Shown here one piece after another: positions 1 to 9,110 of a stretch of DNA of 64,000 bases. Position 1 is the stretch's first letter, and every line of letters begins with the position of its first letter. A program made the translations under genes and the position numbers. The notes under the pieces were generated by a model. That model did no database searches and was not told the DNA's origin. It saw only the letters and a program-made list of their open reading frames with translations. Origin of the DNA: an uncultured Clostridium sp. (GTDB lineage Bacteria; Bacillota; Clostridia; TANB77; CAG-508); NCBI GenBank assembly GCA_958413095.1, contig CATYUF010000002.1, forward strand, positions 1-64,000, given 5' to 3'.

Positions 1-22
1 CAGCATTTCAAGACTTTTTATA

Positions 23-59
23 CCAAAAAATCCAACTCTTATTGAGCTGGATTTTTTGG
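23..59. terminator. Bidirectional hairpin terminator
   Basis: CCAAAAAATCCA and TGGATTTTTTGG form a 12-bp perfect stem, extended by CTC/GAG inside, with A- and T-runs on the two sides. It lies downstream of the minus-strand ORFs at the left edge, so it probably ends their transcript and could also serve a convergent gene outside the window. Confidence 0.75.
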
Positions 60-86
60 TTATCGGGTTCCTATTTTAGGACAACC

Positions 87-299
87 TCATTCTTCTTTTG
101 AAAAATCTTCTGCAACAGTCATGCTAAATTCTGCTCCATTTTTCAAAAATCGCATTTATGAGTGTAACACACTACACTTTTTACAAAAGTTGGTGTGCCA
201 GATGTTCCCTCTGGACTTCCTTTCAATGACAATTCTGTCGCTATATATTTTTAGCGTCTTCATCGTCATTGATGACATTACCATAAATGTTAATGTCAT
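87..299 (-). pseudogene. Small mobile-element ORF split by an in-frame TAA
   Basis: A minus-strand reading frame starts at ATG 299 and gives 47 residues ending ..NFCKKCSVLHS before a TAA at 156-158. Directly after it, in the same frame, comes ATG and 22 more residues (MRFLKNGAEFSMTVAEDF..). The two parts look like one ~70-residue protein interrupted by a stop codon. The frame begins 3 bases after the ATPase stop and has no good ribosome binding site. I do not recognise the family. It could instead be two tiny ORFs or chance open sequence. Confidence 0.35.
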
Positions 300-301
300 T
301 T

Positions 302-1291
302 TTAGCTCTGCTCTGTAAGTTCATCAATATCTTTCTTCAAAGTTACTAAACGAACTGTGCTTGTCCTTGATGTTGAAAAACTTATTTTATTATCTAATAA
401 AATAGTTTTACTATATTCGTTTAGAACTTTAGTAAGATATTGTGGTGTTATATCTTTTTTATCTAATATTTCTAATAATTCTGTTGCAGTTCCCTGCCAC
501 ATTATTTTTCCATTGATAAAAGATATAACATTACTTACTATCTCTGGAGCATTTTTCATTTCAAGTTCTTTTTGAAATGACCTTTCTATTAAGTTCCATC
601 TACATTCTTCAAATCTTAATGTAAATGTTTGATATTCCACATCTCTACCTGTTACAAATAATGTTGCAACTGAATCATCTCTAGATTTCTTTTCTAATAT
701 AAATGTTGTGTCACTACTTCCCATTATTCCTGCTGTACCTGATATTTTATTAAAAACATCACTATCATCTTGTTTCCTTAAATGATGAACTAATATAATT
801 GCTAATTTATTTTTATCAGCAAATGCTTTTAATGTTGATATATCTCCATAGTCTGCTGAATAATTGACATCATTACTTTGTTTTCTTACTTTCTGAAGAG
901 TATCTATAACAACTAATCTTGTATTAGGATATTGTTTTATTGCATTTTCTAATTGCATTACTAATCCATTCGTAATTTTATTTGATTCTATTGCTATATG
1001 GAAATTAGAATCTATTTCATCTGTTAATTTGAATAATCTTTTTTGCAATCTTTGATGTGTATCTTCTAAAGCTAAATATAAAACATCACATTTATTAGTT
1101 TTTAAATTCCAAATTTCTTCGCCTTTTGAAACTTTAATACATAAATCAAGCATTAGCCAACTTTTACCTACTTTTGGAGCTCCACAAAATATATGAAGTC
1201 CAACAGGCAATATTTCATCTACAATAAATTCACTTTCAGTAAGTGTTGTGTATAATAAGTTATCTGCATTAATAATTTTTAAATCCTCCAT
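302..1291 (-). CDS. RecA-like AAA ATPase (RepA/DnaB-type) of mobile element
   Basis: A 329-residue RecA-fold ATPase of the kind carried by plasmids and integrated elements (RepA-like helicase or primase-associated ATPase). The Walker A is GAPKVGKS near residue 40, a Walker B-like LVVIDTLQ follows near residue 130, and HHLRK near residue 170 fits the next conserved strand. The start is at 1291, not at an ATG 12 codons upstream, because AAAGGAGG sits 5 bases before it (1296-1303). It lies on the same strand as the integrase at 2628-3893, so it probably helps replicate or mobilise the same element. The exact role is inferred from fold and context. Confidence 0.8.
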   Translation of the reverse strand: MEDLKIINADNLLYTTLTESEFIVDEILPVGLHIFCGAPKVGKSWLMLDLCIKVSKGEEIWNLKTNKCDVLYLALEDTHQRLQKRLFKLTDEIDSNFHIAIESNKITNGLVMQLENAIKQYPNTRLVVIDTLQKVRKQSNDVNYSADYGDISTLKAFADKNKLAIILVHHLRKQDDSDVFNKISGTAGIMGSSDTTFILEKKSRDDSVATLFVTGRDVEYQTFTLRFEECRWNLIERSFQKELEMKNAPEIVSNVISFINGKIMWQGTATELLEILDKKDITPQYLTKVLNEYSKTILLDNKISFSTSRTSTVRLVTLKKDIDELTEQS

Positions 1292-1304
1292 GATTTCCTC
1301 CTTT

Positions 1305-1460
1305 CTAGCAAGTAGCATAAACGTCAAAAAAGGCTTCGCTTTTTTGACTCAAACGAAACCTTATATCAATATCTATATATTTAAAATATCTCCCTAAAAA
1401 GCCATTAAATGATACAGAAGTTCCGTTTACTCTTACTGAAAAATTTTTGCTTACTTGCAT
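1305..1460 (-). CDS. Putative 51-residue small protein upstream of the ATPase
   Basis: An open frame of 51 residues (MQVSKNFSVRVNG..AFFDVYATC) ends at TAG 1305-1307, within the leader of the ATPase gene and just upstream of its ribosome binding site. Its own site is weak (AAGAAAAA). The frame stays open upstream to about 1570 without a usual start codon, which hints at a longer product, a rare start or a decayed 5' part. I do not recognise a family. A 10-bp perfect hairpin (1322-1347) lies inside the frame. It may be a real small gene or a by-product of leader structure. Confidence 0.4.
   Translation of the reverse strand: MQVSKNFSVRVNGTSVSFNGFLGRYFKYIDIDIRFRLSQKSEAFFDVYATC
1322..1347. promoter_or_regulatory. 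Perfect hairpin in ATPase leader
   Basis: GTCAAAAAAG and CTTTTTTGAC form a perfect 10-bp stem around a 6-base loop. It lies 30-55 bases upstream of the ATPase start and within the 51-residue ORF. The run of T on either strand would allow it to act as an attenuator or terminator between the small ORF and the ATPase. Confidence 0.5.
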
Positions 1461-1469
1461 AAAATTTTT

Positions 1470-2287
1470 CTTGACTTTTTTTGAATAAATATCAAAAAAG
1501 TCATAAGAGATACCTAGAAGCCTATTTAATCCGCAATAAACAAACGTACTTTCTTTGTAAAAAAGTATCTTTTAATAAGCCCAACACATATCTGTTTTTG
1601 GACATTATTATATTATTGTTTACTGTGAATTAAATAAGACATCTGTAGCACTTACGACTTACACATTACTTCTTTATACTTGTTGGACTTTTTACTCACT
1701 TAACCAACATAGGCCGACGAATCAAAGGGCCTCTTACACATTCTGGCTTCCGATCAGTAGGGAAAGTATTTTCTCGCGAAGTACTTTTTAGATTTTTAAA
1801 ATCAGTCGCTATTTTATCATTAAGTTACATAGTGACTCAACCTACAACAGGGAAATATCTATATTTAATTTTTCAGTTGTATTCTTATCGAATACAACTA
1901 TCTTATATCATCATTTCCAAGATTTGTCAATCGTTTCGACAAAATTTCTACTTGCAATTTTATTATTTGTTTTTTTATATCATTAAATGGTGATTTTTAT
2001 CACTCCTCAGGAATTCCACCTGTCTGTCTCTGACAGACTTACACTCATTGCGTGGGACGGTTATTATCTCGCTCGTTCTATGACTATGTAAGAGTTTCAT
2101 TATTTGTATTTAATGATTTAAATATTAAATTTTCAATGTGCTTTTAAAAAGTTTTATATCCCTCTATAAATAAAAGCGAAATGAAACTTCAAAAAGGTTA
2201 CATTTTTATAAAAAAATTTTTCCTTCTATAATGAACAGCACAAAAAAACTGAAAAAGTGGACATTTAATTTTAAAAATCTTTTAAAG
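1470..2287 (-). ncRNA. Hairpin-rich non-coding block, candidate structured RNA
   Basis: About 0.8 kb without a convincing gene, between the ATPase leader and the next gene, and locally more GC-rich (about 1680-1860 and 1990-2090) than the flanks. Helices visible by eye: AGTTGTATTC/GAATACAACT (1875-1899), GTCTGTC/GACAGAC (2022-2038), GTGAT/ATCAC (1990-2003), AGTCGCTAT/ATAGTGACT (1804-1837), AAAGTA/TACTTT (1763-1787), AGGCC/GGCCT (1711-1732) and TGTTGG/CCAACA (1681-1709). Short ORFs of 41 codons (ATG at 2100) and 27 codons (ATG near 1604) occur without ribosome binding sites. Strand is inferred from the neighbours. It may be a large regulatory RNA or the element's origin region. Confidence 0.4.
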
Positions 2288-2314
2288 TTAAAAAAATAGA
2301 AGCATTTCTGCTCC
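2288..2314 (-). terminator. GNRA-loop terminator
   Basis: On the minus strand GGAGCA-GAAA-TGCTTC forms a 6-bp stem (one G-T pair) with a GAAA tetraloop, followed by TATTTTTTT. It sits 11 bases after the stop of the 95-residue gene and would end the integrase transcript. Confidence 0.6.
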
Positions 2315-2324
2315 TACGAAAAAT

Positions 2325-2612
2325 TTATATATTATTTATAAACCACATTATAACTTGATTTTTCTCTCCTTCATTCATCTCCATCATTTTAGCTAATACA
2401 AATAAAATTATTGGGTATTTTCTTGCATCCAAAAAACTTTTAGAATATTCATCATCCCATTCTCTTAGTAGTCCATCATATTGTTTATAATATTTATTTT
2501 TGTCATATTTTAAATTCAAATAATTACTTGAAAATGCACAAACTCCAAATCTTAATTTATTTATAAAAGTCATATCTTTTAATATATCTATCACATTATT
2601 TACTTTATCCAT
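2325..2612 (-). CDS. Unknown 95-residue protein beside the integrase
   Basis: A soluble 95-residue protein starting MDKVNNVIDILKDMTF, preceded by a purine-rich GGGGGAGAAATAG site and lying 15 bases after the integrase stop, so the two are probably co-transcribed. It is rich in aromatic and charged residues (a Tyr-Lys rich middle and a hydrophobic C-terminal helix). I recognise no family. The position directly after the integrase is where excisionase or small accessory genes are often found, but it has no clear helix-turn-helix. Confidence 0.6.
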   Translation of the reverse strand: MDKVNNVIDILKDMTFINKLRFGVCAFSSNYLNLKYDKNKYYKQYDGLLREWDDEYSKSFLDARKYPIILFVLAKMMEMNEGEKNQVIMWFINNI

Positions 2613-2627
2613 CTATTTCTCCCCCCA

Positions 2628-3893
2628 TTACAAACACTTACATATTTTTTCAAATTTATTTGCAGTTTCATTTTCCATTTTCTCAGTTACTCTTACATAA
2701 ATATTATAAGTAATATCAATATTCCTATGTCCTAATCTTTTTGAAACAGCTTTTATATCTGCACCTGATTCAATTAATTTAGTCGCATGTGTATCTCTAA
2801 AATCGTGAAATCTGCAAGGAATACCTAATTCATAATGAATTACTTTAAATGGATATTTTGTACTATCAGTGCCTTCATATACCCCATTATTTTTTACAAA
2901 TACAAAATTTACTTCAGGTAAAGCAACATCTATTTCAGCATATGCATTTACAATTTTTATTTCAGTTTTGTTATTATATGGATTTATAACATTTTTTTTA
3001 TAATGTTTCATATATGTATCTCCATAATTTAGTTTATGTATTTGTTGTTCTTCTTTATATTCTTTTAAAGCATTTACAAGTGTATCTCCTATAGGAATTG
3101 TTCTATAACTAGTTTGTGTTTTGCAAGTTCCAAAATACCAGACCGTTGTTGAATTACCACTTATATGTCTTTGTTTTGTTCCTCCTACTTGATTCTTCTT
3201 TAATATATTTTTATTTACTGTTATTGTTTTATTGTTTAAATCTATATCATCCCAAGTTAATGCAAATACTTCTGCAATTCTTAATCCTGTACAATATGCT
3301 GTTAAAAATGCATAATATACACAATGATTATTTTTAAATCTATCTAATATCGTATTAATTTCCTCTGTTGTAAATATATGAGCTACATCTTTTGGTGGCT
3401 CGTCATATTTAGGTAGTTTTAAATTTGCAGCTGAGTTTACTTTTACATATTCATTATCTACTGCATAATTAAATGAACATTTTAATACTTTCCTAATATT
3501 GTTCAAAAAGTTCTTACTATATGCTTTTTCTACATATATCTTATTTAAAAAATCTTGAAGCGTTGGTTTTGTTATTTGAGATAGTTTATAAAAGCCTAGA
3601 TTTGGTTTTAAATGTGTTTTAACTATATTACTATATGCTTCTATAGTGTGATACTTTAAATTTATTTTACAATGATTATCTAGCCAATAATCTAAAAAGT
3701 CTGAATAACTCATTTCGTTTGATACAAATTTCCTACCAGTATTTAAGTATTCATTATAAGCTATTGTTCCTTGTTTTAGTGCTTCTGCTTTTGTTTTAAA
3801 ACCTGATTTTGTAATTCGTTTTCTTTTCCCCTCAATTTTAGCAACATCAAAATTGTACTCATAAACATTTCCTCTCTTTCTTACATTTACCAT
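2628..3893 (-). CDS. int: Phage-type tyrosine integrase
   Basis: A 421-residue site-specific recombinase with three parts: an N-terminal arm-binding domain with a basic RKRITKSGFKTKAEA stretch, a central core-binding SAM-like domain (about residues 65-165), and a C-terminal catalytic domain. Catalytic residues visible are the first Arg in CTGLRIAEV, then HDFRDTHA (His-x-x-Arg), LGH and the nucleophile Tyr in DITYNIYVRV. The start is placed at 3893 because GGAGGT lies 9 bases upstream; an ATG 24 codons earlier lacks a site. The gene abuts the secA 3' end, so this is the integrase end of an element inserted beside secA. Confidence 0.9.
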   Translation of the reverse strand: MVNVRKRGNVYEYNFDVAKIEGKRKRITKSGFKTKAEALKQGTIAYNEYLNTGRKFVSNEMSYSDFLDYWLDNHCKINLKYHTIEAYSNIVKTHLKPNLGFYKLSQITKPTLQDFLNKIYVEKAYSKNFLNNIRKVLKCSFNYAVDNEYVKVNSAANLKLPKYDEPPKDVAHIFTTEEINTILDRFKNNHCVYYAFLTAYCTGLRIAEVFALTWDDIDLNNKTITVNKNILKKNQVGGTKQRHISGNSTTVWYFGTCKTQTSYRTIPIGDTLVNALKEYKEEQQIHKLNYGDTYMKHYKKNVINPYNNKTEIKIVNAYAEIDVALPEVNFVFVKNNGVYEGTDSTKYPFKVIHYELGIPCRFHDFRDTHATKLIESGADIKAVSKRLGHRNIDITYNIYVRVTEKMENETANKFEKICKCL

Positions 3894-3991
3894 TTTATTT
3901 TTACCTCCAACCTGCAAATAACGATTGAACGAAAAAAGACTGGCATCTTTTACAATGTCAGTCAATATTAAACTTTTTTAATATTTTATTT

Positions 3992-4081
3992 TTGTCGCAA
4001 AGTCTGTATCCATTGATAAATAAGCACTTTTAAGAAATTTTGGCGACAGATTTTATTTGTTTGGCGACAAATTGGCGACAA
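3992..4081. repeat. Phased TTGGCGACA repeats upstream of the integrase
   Basis: TTGGCGACA occurs at 4040-4048, 4061-4069 and 4072-4080, spaced 21 and 11 bases, i.e. about two and one helical turns. An inverted TTGTCGC lies at 3992-3998. This array sits between the integrase start and the secA end, where arm-type integrase or regulator sites are expected. Confidence 0.6.
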
Positions 4082-4138
4082 AAGCATATTTTTTGCATTT
4101 ATGTCAATTTGTATCATTTCTTGTAACCCTTGCTATTA

Positions 4139-6880
4139 CTAGTTTTTCCCACAGCAGTTTTTGTATTTCTTTCCACTTCCACATGGACATGGGTCATTTC
4201 TTCCAACCTTTGGTCCTTCATTTCTTATAGTTCTATCAACATCAGTTCCTATTTTAGAACCACCATCAACACTATGAATTGCCTCTAATGCTGCACCAGT
4301 AATTTTTACAGTTTCTTGTCTTTTATTTTCTGTTTGTTGTCTAATATTCATAAGAATTTTTGTAACATCAACTTTAATGTCTGATATCATTTCTTCAAAC
4401 ATGTCCATACCTTCAATTCTGTATTTTACTACTGGATCTTGTTGACCATACGCACGAAGTCCGATACCATTTTTTAATTCATCCATATTATCAATATGGT
4501 TCATCCATTTTTCGTCAACTACTTTAAGCATTACTATTCTCTCAAGCTCTCTCATTTCGTCAGAACCAATTTCTTCTTCTTTGGCTTTATATTTTTCTTC
4601 TGCTCTTTTTTGTAATTCTTCTAAAATTTTACTTGAATCTTTTGAGTTTTCCTTAATAGTATCTAACATTTCAATTCCAAAAGTATTTAATATATCTTGA
4701 TTTAATGCTTCAACATTTACATTTCCTTCTTCGTCTTCAACATACATATTTACCATTGCTTCCGCAACTGCTTGTATCATATTTGCTATACTTTCGTGTA
4801 TGTTTTCTCCATCTAATACTTGTCTTCTTTGTGCATATATAATTTCTCTTTGTGCATTCATTACATCATCGTATTTTAAGACATTTTTACGAATACTGAA
4901 GTTTCTTCCTTCTACTTTCTTTTGGGCATTTTCTACTGCTTTTGATATGATTTTTGAATCTATTGGCATATTTTCATCTGCCCCAATTGTATTATATACT
5001 TTTGTTATTGTGTCTCCTCCAAAGATTTTCATTAAGTCATCATCTAATCCAATATAGAATTTAGATTCTCCCACATCTCCTTGACGACCAGAACGACCTC
5101 TTAATTGGTTGTCAATTCTTCTTGATTCATGTCTTTCTGTACCAATTATTTTAAGACCTCCTGCTTCAATAACTTTTTCTTTTTCTTCTTTTATTTTTTC
5201 ATCATATTTGTTTACTAATTCTTTGAAATCTTCTCTTGCTTTTAATATTTCTTGATTGTCTGTTTCATAATATGTGTTTGCTTCTTCTATGATTTCATGA
5301 GATACTTTTTTCTTTCTCATTTCTTCTTTTGCTAAAAATTCACTATTTCCACCTAAAATAATGTCAGTACCACGACCTGCCATATTTGTTGCTATTGTAA
5401 CTGCTCCAAATTTACCAGCTTGTGCTATTATTTCAGCTTCTTTTTCATGATATTTAGCGTTTAAAACTTCGTGTTTTATTCCTTCTTTTCTCAATAAGCT
5501 ACTTAATTTTTCAGATTTTTCAATTGATACAGTACCTACTAAAACTGGTTGACCTTTTTCATGGCTTTCTTTAATGCTATTTACAATTGCATTGAATTTA
5601 GCATTTTCATTTTTATATATTACATCATTTTCATCTTTACGAACCATTGGTTTATTTGTTGGAATTGCCACAACATCTAAGTTGTATATTTCTTCAAACT
5701 CAGCTTCTTCTGTCATTGCAGTACCTGTCATACCTGATAATTTGTCATACATTCTAAAGTAATTTTGGAAGGTAATTGTAGCTAATGTTTTTGATTCATC
5801 TGCTATTTTTACATGTTCTTTTGCCTCAATAGCTTGATGTAAGCCATTGTTATATCTTCTTCCATACATGATACGACCAGTAAATTCGTCAACAATTAAT
5901 ACTTCTCCATCTTTTACAATGTAATCAATATCTTTTTTCATTACTCCATGCGCTCTTAAAGCTTGATTTACATGATGTACTAATGTTGAGTTTTCTAAGT
6001 CATTGAAGTTTTCTAAGTTAAATGCTTGTTCTGCTTTTTTAATACCTTTTAATGTAAGTGAAGCAGATTTTGCTTTTAAGTCTACTATATAATCATAATT
6101 TTCATTATCTTCTGCTTGTTCAAAATCTTTTACATCTTCTTCAACTATAACTTTTGGAGTTAATTTTGATACGAAGTTATCGGCTTTTTTATATAAATCT
6201 GATGATTGATTTGCTCTACCTGAAATAATAAGAGGTGTTCTTGCTTCATCTATTAAAATACTATCTATTTCATCGACAATTGCATAATGTAATCCTCTTT
6301 GAACTAATTGGTCTTTATATATAACCATATTATCTCTTAAATAATCAAATCCAAATTCATTATTTGTACCATATGTAACATCTGCAGCATATGCTTCTTG
6401 TTTAGCTTTTGGCTCCATTCCTGCTATTACTAAACCAACAGATAGTCCTAAAAATTTATATAATTTTCCCATCCATTCACTATCTCTTTTTGCTAGATAG
6501 TCGTTGACAGTAATAACATGAACTCCTTTGCCTTCTAGAGCATTTAAGTATACTGGTAATGTTGCAACTAATGTTTTTCCTTCTCCAGTTTTCATTTCAG
6601 CAATTCTACCTTGATGTAGAATAATCCCACCTATTAATTGAACATCAAAATGTCTCATTCCTAAAACTCTTTTTGAAGCTTCTCTAACAACTGCAAATGC
6701 TTCTGGTAATATATCATCTAAAGTTCTACCATCTGCTAATTGTTTTTTGAAATAATCTGTTTTTTGTCTTAATTCATGGTCTGTTAACTTGGAAATCTCT
6801 TCTTCCATATCATTTATTTTCTTTATTATTGGTTTTATTCTTTTTACTTCTTTTTCACTATATGTTTTAAATAATCCCAT
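4139..6880 (-). CDS. secA: Preprotein translocase ATPase SecA
   Basis: A 913-residue motor of the Sec pathway that pushes unfolded preproteins through SecYEG. Visible are Walker A MKTGEGKT near residue 100, the DEID box near 205, the helicase motif NMAGRGTDI near residue 500, RGRSGRQGD, and a complete C-terminal SEC-C zinc site ([13 protein letters not shown]) that binds SecB or the ribosome. Length is a little above the usual 800-900 residues. The start has GGAGG upstream. The TAG stop is about 240 bases from the integrase, and no clear terminator lies between them, which fits an element inserted at the 3' end. It appears complete and essential. Confidence 0.97.
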   Translation of the reverse strand: MGLFKTYSEKEVKRIKPIIKKINDMEEEISKLTDHELRQKTDYFKKQLADGRTLDDILPEAFAVVREASKRVLGMRHFDVQLIGGIILHQGRIAEMKTGEGKTLVATLPVYLNALEGKGVHVITVNDYLAKRDSEWMGKLYKFLGLSVGLVIAGMEPKAKQEAYAADVTYGTNNEFGFDYLRDNMVIYKDQLVQRGLHYAIVDEIDSILIDEARTPLIISGRANQSSDLYKKADNFVSKLTPKVIVEEDVKDFEQAEDNENYDYIVDLKAKSASLTLKGIKKAEQAFNLENFNDLENSTLVHHVNQALRAHGVMKKDIDYIVKDGEVLIVDEFTGRIMYGRRYNNGLHQAIEAKEHVKIADESKTLATITFQNYFRMYDKLSGMTGTAMTEEAEFEEIYNLDVVAIPTNKPMVRKDENDVIYKNENAKFNAIVNSIKESHEKGQPVLVGTVSIEKSEKLSSLLRKEGIKHEVLNAKYHEKEAEIIAQAGKFGAVTIATNMAGRGTDIILGGNSEFLAKEEMRKKKVSHEIIEEANTYYETDNQEILKAREDFKELVNKYDEKIKEEKEKVIEAGGLKIIGTERHESRRIDNQLRGRSGRQGDVGESKFYIGLDDDLMKIFGGDTITKVYNTIGADENMPIDSKIISKAVENAQKKVEGRNFSIRKNVLKYDDVMNAQREIIYAQRRQVLDGENIHESIANMIQAVAEAMVNMYVEDEEGNVNVEALNQDILNTFGIEMLDTIKENSKDSSKILEELQKRAEEKYKAKEEEIGSDEMRELERIVMLKVVDEKWMNHIDNMDELKNGIGLRAYGQQDPVVKYRIEGMDMFEEMISDIKVDVTKILMNIRQQTENKRQETVKITGAALEAIHSVDGGSKIGTDVDRTIRNEGPKVGRNDPCPCGSGKKYKNCCGKN

Positions 6881-6918
6881 TTTGTATATATTCCTCCTAA
6901 GTTTATATTTTCTTTGTA

Positions 6919-6947
6919 ACTATATCACTAAATTATTATTTTATCAA
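6919..6947 (-). promoter_or_regulatory. secA promoter
   Basis: On the minus strand TTGATA (6942-6947) and TATAGT (6919-6924) are separated by 17 bases, a good sigma-A promoter about 40 bases before the secA start. Confidence 0.6.
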
Positions 6948-7055
6948 TAGTTTTACTTCAAAAATTTGATAAAGATGACTTTATAATTTTTCTTTCATAA
7001 AATTGTTTTTTCTGCATAGATTTTACTAAATTTATTTAATAAAAAGGAGTTATTT

Positions 7056-7604
7056 ATGTTTATATATAATTTTAAAGTTAATGGAAGTAAAATTTTTAAG
7101 TATTTCTTTACTTTTATAGTTATTCTTATTGTTTTTATAATGATTTTTGTTAGTTTTAAGGTATTTAATGGTGCTAGTACGGCTAAAGAAATTTCTTCAT
7201 GTATGCCTCAAAAAGATGCTTTTAAAATAGCGACTAAAAATTATACTAATGTACTTAAATCTGTTCATGATAATATTGATACATATGTTGGTAAGAAAAT
7301 TAATTTTGTTGGCTATGTTTATAGGGTTTCGGATTTGAAAGATAGCCAATTTGTTTTGGCTAGAGATATGATTATTTCTTCTAATAGACAGTATGTTGTT
7401 GTAGGGTTTCTTTGTGACTATAGAAATGCTAAAGATTTTAAAGATGGTTGTTGGGTTGAAATTACTGGTAAAATTACTAAGGGTGATTATCATGGCGATA
7501 TGCCTATTATTGAGGTTACTGAATTAAAAGTAGTTGATAAGCCTAATGAGGAATATGTGTATCCTCCTGATGAGAGTTATATTCCTACTAGTGAAGTTTT
7601 ATAA
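7056..7604 (+). CDS. Membrane-anchored DUF1980/YcgQ-type OB-fold protein
   Basis: A 182-residue protein with a short cytosolic N-terminus, one membrane segment (about residues 13-38) and an extracytoplasmic domain. The domain has the sequence pattern of the C-terminal half of DUF1980 (YcgQ, TIGR03943) proteins: YVGKKINFVGYVYR, FVLARDMI, VVVGFLCDY, CWVEITGKI and a final IEVTELKVVDKP..YVYPP. Full-length family members carry more membrane helices, so this is a short single-span form. The start follows AAAAAGGAGTT with good spacing. It is a lone plus-strand gene between minus-strand genes. Function is unknown; metal or stress roles suggested for relatives should not be assumed here. Confidence 0.75.
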   Translation: MFIYNFKVNGSKIFKYFFTFIVILIVFIMIFVSFKVFNGASTAKEISSCMPQKDAFKIATKNYTNVLKSVHDNIDTYVGKKINFVGYVYRVSDLKDSQFVLARDMIISSNRQYVVVGFLCDYRNAKDFKDGCWVEITGKITKGDYHGDMPIIEVTELKVVDKPNEEYVYPPDESYIPTSEVL

Positions 7605-7620
7605 TTAAAGAAATAAGAAA

Positions 7621-7652
7621 ATAAAGAAGAACATATTAACGTTCTTCTTTAT
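7621..7652. terminator. Bidirectional terminator between convergent genes
   Basis: ATAAAGAAGAAC and GTTCTTCTTTAT form a perfect 12-bp stem with an 8-base loop. It lies between the DUF1980 gene and the convergent nucleotidyltransferase gene and overlaps the latter's last codons. Confidence 0.75.
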
Positions 7653-8490
7653 CCTCTATTTCCTCAACTATATTTATATTCGAATTTTTTGGTTTTGCAT
7701 TTCCTCTTAAATGCATATTTTCAGATTTTTTTAATGATAAAGCTTTATACTTCTTAGAATATGCTGTTGTAGATCTTTCCTTCATTAATTGTTCGTCTCT
7801 ATCTGTATATATTATATTAAGATTATTGAAATCTTTAAAATCATTTTTTAAATCTGATCCTAAATATATAGCTTCTATAGGTTCATTATATTTTGCTTTT
7901 ATATAATCATTGGCAATTTCCAAATCTCTGGTGTAATATATATATACATCATATACAAATTTAAAATGCCTCAAGATACTCATTCTTTCTTCTTCTGATA
8001 TTATTGGTGTTTTATTCTTATGTTTTTTAACTAATTCGTCTGCTTTAACTCCTACAACTAATTTTTCACAGTCTTGACTTGCTATAGTTAAATTTTCTAA
8101 ATGTCCTGCATGGAATAAGTCATATGTTCCTGGAGCATATCCTAATTTATATTTCTTTTTTTGTGATTGGTCCTTTTGAAGTTTTTTCTTATTCTCACTA
8201 TATTCCGTAAATGCTTCTTTGATTTTTTCTTTTACTATTTTCTCGTCTAAACTAGGAATTGAAAATACAAAATCAACTCCTCGAATTTTTTCCATTATTC
8301 TCATTCTATCTTCTATTGTTTTAAGTGGTTTGTTTAAACCTAGTGCTTGACATAAATTATCTTCATAAATTCCTATTGCAAAGTTTTCTATCCCTTTTTC
8401 TTTGCTTTTTTGTATTTGTTTGTCAATATCTTTTAAATCATTTTCTCTTAATATATCATATGCTCCAGTAGAATATGCTATCATTTTCAT
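7636..8490 (-). CDS. Cytidylyltransferase-like protein with duplicated domain
   Basis: A 284-residue protein of the nucleotidyltransferase superfamily (TagD / glycerol-3-phosphate cytidylyltransferase type). The second half (about residues 120-245) carries the active-site motif APGTYDLFHAGHLENL with HxGH, and GVKADELV. The first ~110 residues look like a second, decayed copy: STGAYDILRENDLKDI, AIGIYEDN and RMRIMEKI align in order with the motifs of the second half, but HxGH is lost. A linker and a charged tail follow. The gene sits 7 bases after the 168-residue HxxxD protein, so they form one operon. The substrate is not clear; a CDP-alcohol product is a guess from the family. Confidence 0.75.
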   Translation of the reverse strand: MKMIAYSTGAYDILRENDLKDIDKQIQKSKEKGIENFAIGIYEDNLCQALGLNKPLKTIEDRMRIMEKIRGVDFVFSIPSLDEKIVKEKIKEAFTEYSENKKKLQKDQSQKKKYKLGYAPGTYDLFHAGHLENLTIASQDCEKLVVGVKADELVKKHKNKTPIISEEERMSILRHFKFVYDVYIYYTRDLEIANDYIKAKYNEPIEAIYLGSDLKNDFKDFNNLNIIYTDRDEQLMKERSTTAYSKKYKALSLKKSENMHLRGNAKPKNSNINIVEEIEDKEER

Positions 8491-8497
8491 TCCCCCT

Positions 8498-9004
8498 TTA
8501 AATTAAATTCTTATATGTGTTCCATTTCTTGTCATCATTTAATGCTTCTGATTTTACTTTATCTAAATCCAAATCAGAAATTTCATCTATCATTTTATAT
8601 AAAAGAGAATAAGTTAATAACTGCATCTCTCCTTCTTTAAAATTAACTGTATCTTGTACTTCTTTAATAAGTTTTACATTATATTTTTCAATTAAATTCT
8701 TATTAGAAATATCATAATCGTTATAGATATGTTCTTTAGAGATTTTTTCTAAATAATGATTATAAAATAAATAATCTGTAATAAGATGCAAAAATTTTCC
8801 TTTATTTAATTGAGTGTCTATTTCATTTTTTAAAATAAATTCCTTTAAATTAGTAAATGCTGGAGATTTTCCATAATGTGTTTCAAATTTTTTATTAGTT
8901 AAATCAGGATATACTGATCCTTTTATAAACTCTTCATTATACTCTTTTCCTTTTTTTCGTAGATATTCTTGTGCTATTGCAATATGTATTACATATCCTG
9001 GCAT
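8498..9004 (-). CDS. Zinc-dependent phospholipase C-like small hydrolase
   Basis: A 168-residue soluble protein beginning MPGYVIHIAIAQEYL with later SVYPDLT and KFLHLITDYLFY. This His/Asp pattern (N-terminal H, central D, HLITD) resembles small zinc phospholipase C-like proteins common in Firmicutes that bind metal through His and Asp. The start follows AGGAAGTGATTTA. It is the first gene of a two-gene unit with the nucleotidyltransferase-like gene and diverges from guaA. The exact substrate is unknown. Confidence 0.6.
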   Translation of the reverse strand: MPGYVIHIAIAQEYLRKKGKEYNEEFIKGSVYPDLTNKKFETHYGKSPAFTNLKEFILKNEIDTQLNKGKFLHLITDYLFYNHYLEKISKEHIYNDYDISNKNLIEKYNVKLIKEVQDTVNFKEGEMQLLTYSLLYKMIDEISDLDLDKVKSEALNDDKKWNTYKNLI

Positions 9005-9110
9005 TAAATCACTTCCTATAATTTATAATATATTATATAGTATATCACTAAAATTGAATTTTTTCAATAATTTAACCTATTGTTTTTCATTTACCGTTAG
9101 TATATTAAGA

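Noticed and set aside
1470..2287. tmRNA, RNase P RNA or group II intron in the non-coding block
   Set aside because: None of the conserved ends or cores (tmRNA acceptor end, RNase P core motifs, intron domain V) is visible.
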